Origin: Natronomonas pharaonis DSM 2160
Lineage (GTDB): Archaea > Halobacteriota > Halobacteria > Halobacteriales > Haloarculaceae
Length of the DNA: 64,000 nucleotides
Direction of reading: 5' to 3'
NCBI RefSeq assembly: GCF_000026045.1
Contig: NC_007426.1
Location: forward strand, 2,232,001-2,296,000
Under the pieces are notes generated by a model. That model made no database searches and was not told where the DNA came from. It was given only the letters and a program-made list of their open reading frames with translations. Shown here in pieces: positions 27,164 through 34,778 of this stretch. Both the position numbers and the translations under genes were made by a program. The first letter of the stretch is position 1. Every line of letters begins with the position of its first letter.

Positions 27164-27298
27164 ATGACCAAACGCCTCACCGTAGACTTCGAGGACGATT
27201 TGTACAAGGAGTTCTCGAAGAAATGTATCGACGTTGAACGTCCGAAATCAGAAGTCGTGCGTGAACTTGTCCAAGACTGGGTAAACGACCAAGAATGA
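27164..27298 (+). CDS. Ribbon-helix-helix (CopG/Arc type) small regulator inside the IS element
   Basis: A 44-codon gene, MTKRLTVDFEDDLYKEFSKK…, has the RHH plan: a beta strand (KRLTVDFE), helix 1 (DDLYKEFSKKCID), a turn with RPKS, and helix 2 (EVVRELVQDWVND). Its stop overlaps the tnpB start (ATGA), so the two are translationally coupled. RHH proteins usually dimerise, bind palindromic operators and regulate their own operon. Here it could hold down tnpB and tnpA from the divergent promoter (inference). It is too short for many gene finders. Confidence 0.75.
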   Translation: MTKRLTVDFEDDLYKEFSKKCIDVERPKSEVVRELVQDWVNDQE

Positions 27299-28599
27299 CG
27301 CAGACACAGGCTCTCACCAAGACGCTCGTGTTTCCGCTTGACGTGCAGAGTGGCAACGAGAGCCTGCTTCACGACGCCCGCTTGGAGTGTCGCCGCGTGT
27401 TCAACGAGGTGCTACGTCTCAACTACGACGGGTGGAACTGGGACAAGATAGAAAACGTTGTTGAGCAGAACGCTGACCTCGTGCAAAACACCGCACAGCG
27501 TATCATCGACAAAGCCTTTGACGCACTCGATAACTACTACGACTACGACGACTGGGGACGACCGTGGTACAAACACGAGACGTTCCCACTGCGGATGAAC
27601 TACGGCGAAGGCTACAACCTCTTTCTCGAAGACGAAACGGTACGGTTCCGCATTTCAGCAAAGCCGTACAATCACGTCAAAGGCGAGCTTCGCGGTACGC
27701 AAGACCAATTCGACCTGCTCAGACAAGCAATCGAAGATGATGACTGGCACGTTGGCACTGCTGAGGCGCTTGTCCGACACGGACGCGAAGAGTTGCACGC
27801 CACCGTCACGAACGAAACTGCCGAAGTCGGTGCGAAAACAACGACAGAAACGGTCACCGGCGTCGATATTAACGAAGACTGTGTTGCGCTAGCGGCACTG
27901 ACTGAACACGGTATCGAAGATTCCGTCGTCATTGACTACCCAGAAATCAAGGAACAACGCCACCGGTACTTCACGATGCGGAAACGCATGCAGGAAGCCG
28001 GACAGACCGGGTTTAACGATGTGTTCCGCGACAAGGAACAACAGTTCGTTCACGACCAGCTACACACGGTGTCACGGCGCGTAGTCGAGTGGATTCAACG
28101 GTTCGACAGTCCTGTAATTGTCTTTGAAGACCTCAAGGACATGAGAGACGACATTGAGTACGGGACGCGAATGAACCGGCGACTCCATTCACTACCGTTC
28201 GCCAAACTGCGGGACTTCATCACGTACAAGGCCGCATGGCGCGGCATTCCGTCAGATGACGTTGACCCGGAGTACACCAGCCAACAGTGTCCGGTCTGTG
28301 GACACACAGAACGGGCGAACCGTCACAAGAAACGGTTCAAGTGCTGTGAGTGCGAGCATCAAGACCACGCTGACCGTGGTGCTGGTATCAGTGTCGCACA
28401 GAAATGGTTGAGAACACAAGAGGATAGAAATGTGCCTGCTCTCAACACACTCCCGCAGGTGCGGAAATGGGAGTTGCGACGGCAGGCATCGGGGCCTGTG
28501 GACGGCCCGACCGTGACCCACCACACCGAGAGAGGCCACCAGACCGATGGTGTGTCGGGTGTGTCCGACCAATCCACGGGAAGAAGCTCCGGGGCTTGA
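27295..28599 (+). CDS. tnpB: RNA-guided nuclease TnpB of IS200/IS605-type element
   Basis: 434 aa. The RuvC-like catalytic residues are all present: Asp191 in TVTGVDINEDC, Glu278 in PVIVFEDLKDM, Asp360 in HQDHADRGAG. The zinc finger has Cys332, Cys335, Cys350 and Cys353 (CPVCGHTERANRHKKRFKCC then EC). The N-terminal region RLECRRVFNEVLRLNYDGWN is the usual helical start. Known TnpB proteins cut DNA using an omega RNA whose scaffold overlaps the 3' end of the gene and whose guide lies past the right end. Here that would start near 28610. Full-length and probably active by residues seen. Confidence 0.92.
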   Translation: MTQTQALTKTLVFPLDVQSGNESLLHDARLECRRVFNEVLRLNYDGWNWDKIENVVEQNADLVQNTAQRIIDKAFDALDNYYDYDDWGRPWYKHETFPLRMNYGEGYNLFLEDETVRFRISAKPYNHVKGELRGTQDQFDLLRQAIEDDDWHVGTAEALVRHGREELHATVTNETAEVGAKTTTETVTGVDINEDCVALAALTEHGIEDSVVIDYPEIKEQRHRYFTMRKRMQEAGQTGFNDVFRDKEQQFVHDQLHTVSRRVVEWIQRFDSPVIVFEDLKDMRDDIEYGTRMNRRLHSLPFAKLRDFITYKAAWRGIPSDDVDPEYTSQQCPVCGHTERANRHKKRFKCCECEHQDHADRGAGISVAQKWLRTQEDRNVPALNTLPQVRKWELRRQASGPVDGPTVTHHTERGHQTDGVSGVSDQSTGRSSGA

Positions 28600-28618
28600 C
28601 CCCGGAGCAGTTCACGCC
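28583..28618 (+). other. Right-end hairpin and probable omega-RNA scaffold end
   Basis: Perfect hairpin CTCCGGGG-CTT-GACCCCGGAG just after the TnpB codons SSGA, with the gene stop inside its loop region, then CAGTTCAC. By analogy to studied IS605 elements this is both the TnpA-recognised terminal structure and the 3' part of the omega RNA. The guide would be copied from sequence beyond it. Confidence 0.5.
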
Positions 28619-28847
28619 GCATGACGCAGACTTTTTCGTCGTGCCTCGTGCTTCGACCTGCACGACGTGACAGCCGTACAGGTCGGCCTTATATTCGAGG
28701 AGTGTGATGAACTGTCGCCATGCCGCATCTTGCTTGTTTCGAGCGTTGGCCAACTGTTCGAGCATTCCCTTCACGTTCAAGTCTTCAACGAACACGGCGT
28801 CGTACTCGCGGACGAGCCACGTCGTGAGTTTGTGCTGGTAGTCCAGG
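28617..28847 (-). pseudogene. Middle fragment of an older, different tnpB
   Basis: The frame reads DYQHKLTTWLVREYDAVFVE, then DLNVKGMLEQLANARNKQDA and ends VQVEARGTTKKSASCG. These are the RuvC-II Glu region (FVEDLNVKGM) and the first zinc-finger Cys of an IS1341-type TnpB unlike the intact one. The C-terminal side is cut by the right end of the IS605-type element and the N-terminal side by the IS6-type element at 28848. Neither missing part is found nearby. Confidence 0.8.
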
Positions 28848-29540
28848 TCGTGTTTAGTTAAGGATGAAGAGTGAGGCGAGCCGATTTACTGAGTGGATAT
28901 GGCAGAAATCGCTCGCCTCAGCGGTCGTAGCGACTGGATCGAGTTAGACGTTGTGGAGCGAGAGCGGACACCGAGCGAGCTGATGAAGCTCGGTATTCGA
29001 CTCCATCTGGCTGGATTATCACTTTCGAATACCATTCGAGAACTTGAGAAGTTCGGTGTCAACCGGTCGCGGAAAGCCGTCCACGATTGGGTACAGAAAG
29101 CCGATCTACAGCCGGCAGACGATGCCAGTCCGGATCACATCGCGCTTGACGAAACCGTGATCCGAATCAATGGACAGCAGTTTTGGCTGTACGCCGCTGT
29201 CGATCCTGATACAAATGAACTCCTGCACTTGAGACTATTCACAACAACTACAACCGCACTAACTCAGACGTTTTTGCGGGAGCTTCAACAGAAACACGAC
29301 GTCGAAGACGCCGTGTTTCTCGTCGATTACACGCAACATCTAGCGACAGCACTCCGCCGAGCAGGGCTCCGATTTCAGACGGTCCGCCATGGAAATCGGA
29401 ATGCTGTCGAACGTGTATTTAGAGATATAAAACGACGGACACCTTCATTTAGTAATAGCTTCAGCCACGTGCAGCCGACGACCGCAGAAATATGGCTGCA
29501 AGCCTTCGCCGTCTGGTGGAATTCGCTTAACTAAACACGA
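28848..29540 (+). mobile_element. IS6-family insertion sequence (haloarchaeal ISH14/ISH15-like)
   Basis: Bounded by 15-bp perfect inverted repeats, TCGTGTTTAGTTAAG at 28848-28862 and its complement at 29526-29540, with a single transposase gene inside. No 8-bp target duplication is visible at the flanks (TCCAGG.. versus TGGATA..), which fits replicative cointegration or later recombination. It interrupts an older tnpB fragment. Confidence 0.85.
28899..29534 (+). CDS. IS6-family DDE transposase
   Basis: About 211-213 aa (ATG at 28893 or 28899; the former gives MDMAEIARLSGRSDW). An N-terminal HTH region contains LKLGIRLHLAGLSLSNTIRE-like sequence. The DDE residues, counting from MAEIARL, are Asp84 in HIALDETVIRI, Asp143 in VFLVDYTQHL and Glu171 in RHGNRNAVERVFRDIKRRT. 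The C-terminal FAVWWNSLN is the usual haloarchaeal ending. Relatives mostly read VDGAHHL around the second Asp; here it is VDYTQHL, so Asp is kept but the context changed. The frame is complete and the element is probably functional. Confidence 0.9.
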   Translation: MAEIARLSGRSDWIELDVVERERTPSELMKLGIRLHLAGLSLSNTIRELEKFGVNRSRKAVHDWVQKADLQPADDASPDHIALDETVIRINGQQFWLYAAVDPDTNELLHLRLFTTTTTALTQTFLRELQQKHDVEDAVFLVDYTQHLATALRRAGLRFQTVRHGNRNAVERVFRDIKRRTPSFSNSFSHVQPTTAEIWLQAFAVWWNSLN

Positions 29541-29582
29541 TGGATACAGCCACACAAGCACTTTTAACTTTTGCAGGCTAAG

Positions 29583-29628
29583 TCCCCGTCCTCAAGGAGC
29601 GACCAACGGAAGCGAGTAGGGCAGAGAT
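29583..29628 (+). repeat. Orphan right end of an IS1341-type tnpB element
   Basis: CCTCAAGGAGCGACCAACGG then AAGCGAGTAGGGCAGAG matches the end of the deleted tnpB at 30030-30070 (CCTCAAGGAGCCGCCAACGG) and, more loosely, 15711-15745. It is a solo element end lying between the IS6-type element and the deleted tnpB. Confidence 0.6.
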
Positions 29629-29689
29629 ACAGCCGTTCGCTCCTTTACTTCCCGAATGTTCAAGTGGTAGGCAACCAAGCAGGTCAGTA

Positions 29690-30071
29690 GTGGTTGAGGA
29701 GAGGTTCAAGTACGCTGCAACGCCGGAAGACGCCAAGACAGCCACGGTTGCATGGGCCGATATTCAGACGTGCCGGGAAGTGTGCAATCACGCTCTCACA
29801 CAAGAATATCGGCCACGTCCAGACTACGACAAACCCTCCTACACGGCAATGCAAACAAACTCACCGGCCCCAATGGATGGAAACAACGGTGGCCAGAGTG
29901 GAAGCACATACGATGACAGTAGGTCAGGGCATGGCCGAATCAACGCTTGTGGAGACTGCGCTCCCTGGGGAGACTGAGGAAACATCCGATGATGTGTCTC
30001 CAAAGCGCGTCGTTGAAACAGGAAGCCCTTGCCTCAAGGAGCCGCCAACGGCGGCGGGTAGGCAGAGGTAG
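29690..30071 (+). pseudogene. Internally deleted, frameshifted IS1341-type tnpB
   Basis: The start reads VVEERFKYAATPEDAKTATV and then CNHALTQEYRPRPDYDKPSY, the N-terminus of haloarchaeal TnpB. A frameshift near 29855 moves the frame to KLTGPNGWKQRWPEWKHI, which ends at a stop. The sequence then jumps to the C-terminus, AESTLVETALPGETEETSDD then RVVETGSPCLKEPP, in another frame. The RuvC domain and zinc finger are gone (roughly 300 codons). Both ends remain, so the copy could still be moved by a TnpA acting in trans. Confidence 0.85.
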
Positions 30072-30133
30072 TTCACTAGAGAGCACACAAGTAATCGAGG
30101 CGAAACGGGTACACAAGGGAGAGCGGCCAATGC

Positions 30134-32728
30134 ATGAGTGACAGGCAGGAGGCATCGGAAACAAACGAACCCAGACCAGACTGGGGCCAGCTCGCATTGG
30201 TTGGTCTGGCAATTGTACTATTGGCGTTCACAGCGGTTGCCGTATCCGCAGCCGGAGGGGTCAGTCTAGACGGGACTGCCCAGGATGACAGGCTGGACAC
30301 CTATGGCAGCACCGATGAAACCAGCTCGGATGAAGGGGGCAGCCAACAAGATGAAACAGACGAGGACGCATCGGACACAGAGCGCTCCGAAGACGACGCC
30401 GCACGCAAACCGAACCAGCAAGGCGGTGACGAGGAAAGCAAAGGACAATCCCAGGAGCCGGAACAGCAAGACGGTGATTCCGAAGCGGCGGAAGGACCAG
30501 AAAACGAAGCCGAGGCCGAGCCGGGAGGCACTGATAAGGCAAGCCAAAGCGACAGAGGGCAGCCGAAAGATCCAGGGGCAGAAAGCCCGGACGAGACCCA
30601 GCCAAGCGATGCGCAAGCCGGCGATACGCAAACTGCTGAAGAGACGGATTCCGAACCGAACGACGACAGCAGTGGTGACTCAGGGACAGACGCCACTGAT
30701 GCAGACAGCGACAACGACACGGCCGACACAGGCGACGCGGGCGGAAGCGGCTCCGATGCACAGGAAATCGGGGACGATCCCACAGACACAGAGAACATAG
30801 ACGAAGACGCCGAGGACGGACACGACCGCGAAGGCGATGCCACTGATGATGCTGCTGCAGGAGAAGACGCTGACGACACGCCGGAGGCGCAAAAAGATAC
30901 CAACGGCACAGAAAGAGAGACAGATGATGCACAGGGTCCTGAAGGAGATACTGAAAACCCCGGAGACACAGAAGAGACACAGGACACTGAAGATGGTGCT
31001 GACGGCATTGACGAGCCGGAAGCAGACGGTGGTGATGCTGATGATGATGCTGCTGCACCCGACTATACTGTCTCGCTCGCTGAAGAGCCGACCCCTGGTA
31101 CGACAGTCGAAGTAACCGTCACCGAGGATGACCGTCCAGTTGAGGGAGCGACGGTCTACTTTGATAATAACTCAATCGGAACCACCGACGCTGATGGGAC
31201 AACAAATGGTGAAGTCCCATTTACCCAGTCGCTGACTATCAAAGTTACACCACCTGGAGAGGGGGCACAAGCGGACGTGTTTGCCAGTGGAACCACGGTG
31301 CGAGGGCTTGCTAGCGCGACCACGGCCGCAACGGAGAACGTAACAAAAAGCGTCGAAATCGATGCAGAGCCAGCACTAAGAATTGACGGCCCAGCAGTAA
31401 CTGGCGAACAGGTGCGCCTGTCGGCGGCGGTAAACGACGTTCCGATTCCGAACGGTGATGTAGTCGTTGACGGTGAGAAACAGACCACTACCGGCGGGGA
31501 CGGGCACGCAACGGTGACCCTTCCAGAGAACACCGACGAGGCGACGCTGGCTGTCACACGCGGCGAAATCAACGCCGAGCGATCAATCGATATCATTGAG
31601 TTCTCAATTGAAGTCGTCGATTCACTTCCGCTCCCAGGCCGTCCAGCCGAAGTCGAAATCAAACGGGGAGATGACCCAGTCTCGGGGACACAAATATCCG
31701 TCGATGGTGATGTTGCAGAAACGACCGATGACAATGGGATTGCCATCGTTGATTTGCCCATAGCAAGCGAGGCAACGCTGTCCGCACAATCCGATGGAAC
31801 AGCAGTAGAAACGACTGTTGACGGGCTCTATCGAAATCTTGCCATCTTCGCTTTCATGGGGCTTGGTGCACTCGTCCTCACTGGATACGTATCGAAACGG
31901 TACTTAGGCCACTCACGGACAGCTGCTCGCAGGATTCCACAGTTGCTCATCGCCGTCGTTCGAAGTGGCAGTCGGTGGTGTATCAGTGCAATCGTACGTA
32001 CTGCTGCCACGCTCGAACGCACAGGCGACTGGCTGTTCAGACAGTGGCAGACGGGTATCGATACACTTCAGCGAGGGGGAAGGTTACTTATGAGCCTTCC
32101 AGGCGTGATCGCCGACAGAGGACTGGCAGCGCTGACTGCGGTCCACCCGAGCCGACTGTACCGGGCTGTTATCGCTGTGCTCCAATCTCTGTTTCATGTC
32201 TCAGCCGAACAGGTTACTGAAGCAGCTCGCTCAGGGGGTGGTGATACGACGACCGGACAGCGGCAGGCGACAGTCAACGAAACGGTGCTCACCCTGCGAG
32301 GGTTGTGGGCGGAGTTCGTCCGACTGGGCGGCCCAGACAAAAGCCGGACAAAAACGCCGGGGGAAATTGGTCGGTATGCGGTTAAGAGGGGAATTCCTGA
32401 GTCGTCAGTCCGAACCATCGTTGAGTCCTATAGAGATGTCGAGTATGGCGACCAACGCCCGTCATCCGAGCGAGTCAAACGCGTTTACACAGCGCTTCGG
32501 TCAGCTGTAGATGACCCGGACGAGATCGATCTCGATGCGCCGTCTACATCTTACAGAGATGGAAAAGCAACACATAATATTAGGAAAAACACTACAGCGG
32601 CCGAACGTGAGATATCCAAACAAAAAGAGTCAGCTACAGAATCGACCGGTGATCCTGTAGATAGTGAGCATGCTGACGCATCGCTTGATAACCCATCGTC
32701 CAACAGCAGTGATAGAGCTAATCAGTGA
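30134..32728 (+). CDS. Membrane protein with acidic low-complexity ectodomain and DUF4129-like C-terminus
   Basis: 864 aa. An N-terminal membrane segment (LALVGLAIVLLAFTAVAVSA) is followed by about 280 residues of Asp/Glu/Thr/Gly-rich low complexity. Ig-like units come next (TPGTTVEVTVTEDDRPVEGA and GEQVRLSAAVNDVPIPNGDV), then a second membrane segment (LAIFAFMGLGALVLTGYVSK) and a cytoplasmic helical part. The end has the DUF4129 pattern KTPGEIGRYAVKRGIPESSV then SYRDVEYGDQRPSSERVKRV. DUF4129 proteins accompany transglutaminase-like, DUF58 and MoxR genes, which matches the next three genes. Function of the complex is not known; it starts a four-gene operon. Confidence 0.8.
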   Translation: MSDRQEASETNEPRPDWGQLALVGLAIVLLAFTAVAVSAAGGVSLDGTAQDDRLDTYGSTDETSSDEGGSQQDETDEDASDTERSEDDAARKPNQQGGDEESKGQSQEPEQQDGDSEAAEGPENEAEAEPGGTDKASQSDRGQPKDPGAESPDETQPSDAQAGDTQTAEETDSEPNDDSSGDSGTDATDADSDNDTADTGDAGGSGSDAQEIGDDPTDTENIDEDAEDGHDREGDATDDAAAGEDADDTPEAQKDTNGTERETDDAQGPEGDTENPGDTEETQDTEDGADGIDEPEADGGDADDDAAAPDYTVSLAEEPTPGTTVEVTVTEDDRPVEGATVYFDNNSIGTTDADGTTNGEVPFTQSLTIKVTPPGEGAQADVFASGTTVRGLASATTAATENVTKSVEIDAEPALRIDGPAVTGEQVRLSAAVNDVPIPNGDVVVDGEKQTTTGGDGHATVTLPENTDEATLAVTRGEINAERSIDIIEFSIEVVDSLPLPGRPAEVEIKRGDDPVSGTQISVDGDVAETTDDNGIAIVDLPIASEATLSAQSDGTAVETTVDGLYRNLAIFAFMGLGALVLTGYVSKRYLGHSRTAARRIPQLLIAVVRSGSRWCISAIVRTAATLERTGDWLFRQWQTGIDTLQRGGRLLMSLPGVIADRGLAALTAVHPSRLYRAVIAVLQSLFHVSAEQVTEAARSGGGDTTTGQRQATVNETVLTLRGLWAEFVRLGGPDKSRTKTPGEIGRYAVKRGIPESSVRTIVESYRDVEYGDQRPSSERVKRVYTALRSAVDDPDEIDLDAPSTSYRDGKATHNIRKNTTAAEREISKQKESATESTGDPVDSEHADASLDNPSSNSSDRANQ

Positions 32729-32737
32729 TACACGCCT

Positions 32738-33427
32738 ATGAGCCGCTTCTCAACTATTATAAACAAACTACTCGTCGGCATCGCCCTTTTTGCGTTCGTT
32801 TTTGCGATTATCCTGTCAGTACAGCCATCACTACTTCCGTCAGCCGTACTGGATTCCTTCTTGACAGTCGAAAACGAGGCCAATCATAATTATGTCCTCC
32901 TGGGTATCGCAACAGTAGTGGCGCTGTTCGCGCTGTGGCGGATGTGCTTCCCAACGAGCGGGAGTCTGGATGCCGAGGACGGCAGAGGCGGGGCAGCTGC
33001 CAGTGTGTACGACCATGAGTATGACGCCGGCATCGTCGGCGAGCGGATGGACCGGCGTATAGAGCAGGCACTCGAGTCGCTGAAGCAAGGCCAGCGGTCT
33101 GAAAGCAACGTCGAGACAGTCATCGACGATATGCGAAAGACGCTGTTGGCTGTTGAAAAATCCAAGGGGCGATCAGATGCGGCTGCTTCCGAGCGGGTCC
33201 AGTGTGGTGACTGGACTGACGATCAAGTCGTTGCGGTGTTCCTCGGTGATGCACCTGCTGGCAGGCTGTCGTTTCGGCATCGCGTTGAGATGTGGCTGTT
33301 CCCTGAACGAACATGGAGGCGGCGGCTCGAGCGAACGGTTGCCGAGCTCGAGCAGTACGCGACTGAATCGAGAGAATGGACTGCTGAGGGGGAACGAGGT
33401 GAATCCGATGGGAACCAGACATATTAA
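32738..33427 (+). CDS. Two-helix membrane protein of the MoxR/DUF58 cluster (DUF7269-like)
   Basis: 229 aa. Two membrane segments near the N-terminus (LLVGIALFAFVFAIILSV and YVLLGIATVVALFALW) precede a cytoplasmic acidic, helical domain containing VYDHEYDAGIVGERMDRRIE, ETVIDDMRKTLLAVEKSKG and the C-terminal FRHRVEMWLFPERTWRRRLE. Proteins of this shape sit between the DUF4129-like and DUF58 genes in other haloarchaea. It begins 9 bp after the previous stop and overlaps the DUF58 gene by 20 bp, so translation is probably coupled. Confidence 0.75.
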   Translation: MSRFSTIINKLLVGIALFAFVFAIILSVQPSLLPSAVLDSFLTVENEANHNYVLLGIATVVALFALWRMCFPTSGSLDAEDGRGGAAASVYDHEYDAGIVGERMDRRIEQALESLKQGQRSESNVETVIDDMRKTLLAVEKSKGRSDAAASERVQCGDWTDDQVVAVFLGDAPAGRLSFRHRVEMWLFPERTWRRRLERTVAELEQYATESREWTAEGERGESDGNQTY

Positions 33428-34778
33428 CCGGTTGAATTCGGGGGTTACTGCATCGGCTACCCTTGTTGCCGCCGGCGTCACGTTTGGCTCGGCGGCGCTA
33501 CTGCTTGCCGCGGCTGTTCCCATTACGTACTTGGGCTATGCTGCAGTATCTTCGGTTCCTGACCCGGAAGCAAAGATATCGGTTACCCGTGAGCTCACTC
33601 CCCGAAATCCGCTTCCGGGCAGGCGAGTCGAAGTGACGCTGACCGTGCGCAACGAGTCTAGCCGGACGCTGGCAGATGTTAGGATTGTAGACCAGATCCC
33701 GGACAATCTAGAGCTGGCTGATGGCAAAGCCAGCAGCGCAGTCACCCTCCAAGCCGGCGAAGCGACAGAAATTACGTACACGCTGCGACCTCGTCGCGGA
33801 ACATATGTCTTCGACGACGCTTGGGTTCGTGTTCGAAGCCTAAGCGCAGCCAGCATCGGAACGGCTTCGATTCCAGTTACCGGCGACACCGAACTAGAGT
33901 GCACCGTTCCGCTGGACGGCTTGCCGGTGTATCGGGAAACGGTGGCGACGACGGGCTCGGTTGCAAGCGATCGCGGAGGAAACGGAACTGAATTTTATGC
34001 CACAAGGGAATACCGACATGGAGATTCGCTCAGCCGGATCGATTGGCGACGGTACGCTCGAACCGGGGAACTCGGCACAGTTCTGTATCGTGAGCAAGAA
34101 ACGACGAACATTATCGTTCTGGTTGACGGACGTGAAAAAGCAGGCGTCGCGCCGGCTCCTGGACAGCCCGGTGGCCTAACGCTTGCGGCATATGCAGGGC
34201 TGATAACCAGCAGTGCCGCTGCCAATGCCGGCCACAATGTTGGTGTCGTTGGGCTCGGTGTCGACAGTGAGCTGCCTGGGGTCTATCGGGGGCCGCCAGC
34301 CTACGTCCCTCCTGGCAACGGTGCCGATATCGGTGGGAGAATCGCCCGTGTTTGTGATGCGATTGCAGCGCGAGGCAGTGGAACCGAGCTTTCGACAACA
34401 GACGGAGACGAACACACGGCAGGCGATGCCTGTACGACGAAAGCTGATGGAGGCACGCAAAACACTCAGGCGGCGGGGGTATCTATCGCTCGCCTTGAGG
34501 CACTCCTTCCAGCTACTGCACAGCTTGTTGTCTGCACTCCAGCTATCGACGACGAGGGCATCGATCTCATAGCAAAACTCCGACAGCGAGGCTATCCGAC
34601 GGCGGTCGTCTCGCCGGATGTCAATGACCACGACAGTATCGGTGCTCGACTGGCAGACGTTCGTCGCCAAGCACGGCTGGAGCGGCTCCGTCGTCTGGAT
34701 GTTGCGGTTACGGACTGGGACCCTAAGACACCGCTTGCTTCGGCGTTCAACCGGGGGATCGATGAGGTGATTCGATAA
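33408..34778 (+). CDS. DUF58 domain protein, MoxR partner
   Basis: I chose the ATG at 33408 (MGTRHINRLNSGVTASATLV), preceded by a purine-rich GGGGAACGAGGTG; GTG at 33399 is possible. About 456 aa. A membrane hairpin at about 12-50 leads to a CARDB/DUF11-like beta domain (EVTLTVRNESSRTLADVRIV). The DUF58 signature is EFYATREYRHGDSLSRIDWR then RYARTGELGTVLYREQE. A vWA-like fold follows, with NIIVLVDGREKAG and QLVVCTPAIDDEGIDLIAKL. In studied systems DUF58 proteins act with MoxR ATPases in membrane-protein or envelope maturation. The MoxR gene is 1.6 kb downstream on the other strand. Confidence 0.88.
   Translation: MGTRHINRLNSGVTASATLVAAGVTFGSAALLLAAAVPITYLGYAAVSSVPDPEAKISVTRELTPRNPLPGRRVEVTLTVRNESSRTLADVRIVDQIPDNLELADGKASSAVTLQAGEATEITYTLRPRRGTYVFDDAWVRVRSLSAASIGTASIPVTGDTELECTVPLDGLPVYRETVATTGSVASDRGGNGTEFYATREYRHGDSLSRIDWRRYARTGELGTVLYREQETTNIIVLVDGREKAGVAPAPGQPGGLTLAAYAGLITSSAAANAGHNVGVVGLGVDSELPGVYRGPPAYVPPGNGADIGGRIARVCDAIAARGSGTELSTTDGDEHTAGDACTTKADGGTQNTQAAGVSIARLEALLPATAQLVVCTPAIDDEGIDLIAKLRQRGYPTAVVSPDVNDHDSIGARLADVRRQARLERLRRLDVAVTDWDPKTPLASAFNRGIDEVIR

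Larger units (their letters stand above)
26450..28622. mobile_element. IS200/IS605-type insertion sequence with tnpA, RHH gene and tnpB
   Basis: Divergent tnpA (minus) and tnpB (plus) with a small ribbon-helix-helix gene before tnpB. The right end carries the hairpin CTCCGGGG-CTT-GACCCCGGAG (about 28589-28610) followed by CAGTTCACGCCG. The left side has the matching hairpin CCTCGGGG-CTT-GACCCCGAGG (26615-26634) followed by GTGAATGCCG. An extra cloverleaf copy lies further out (26499-26581). The right end abuts a broken older tnpB, so the element inserted into it. Exact left boundary is uncertain (26450-26640). Confidence 0.8.
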
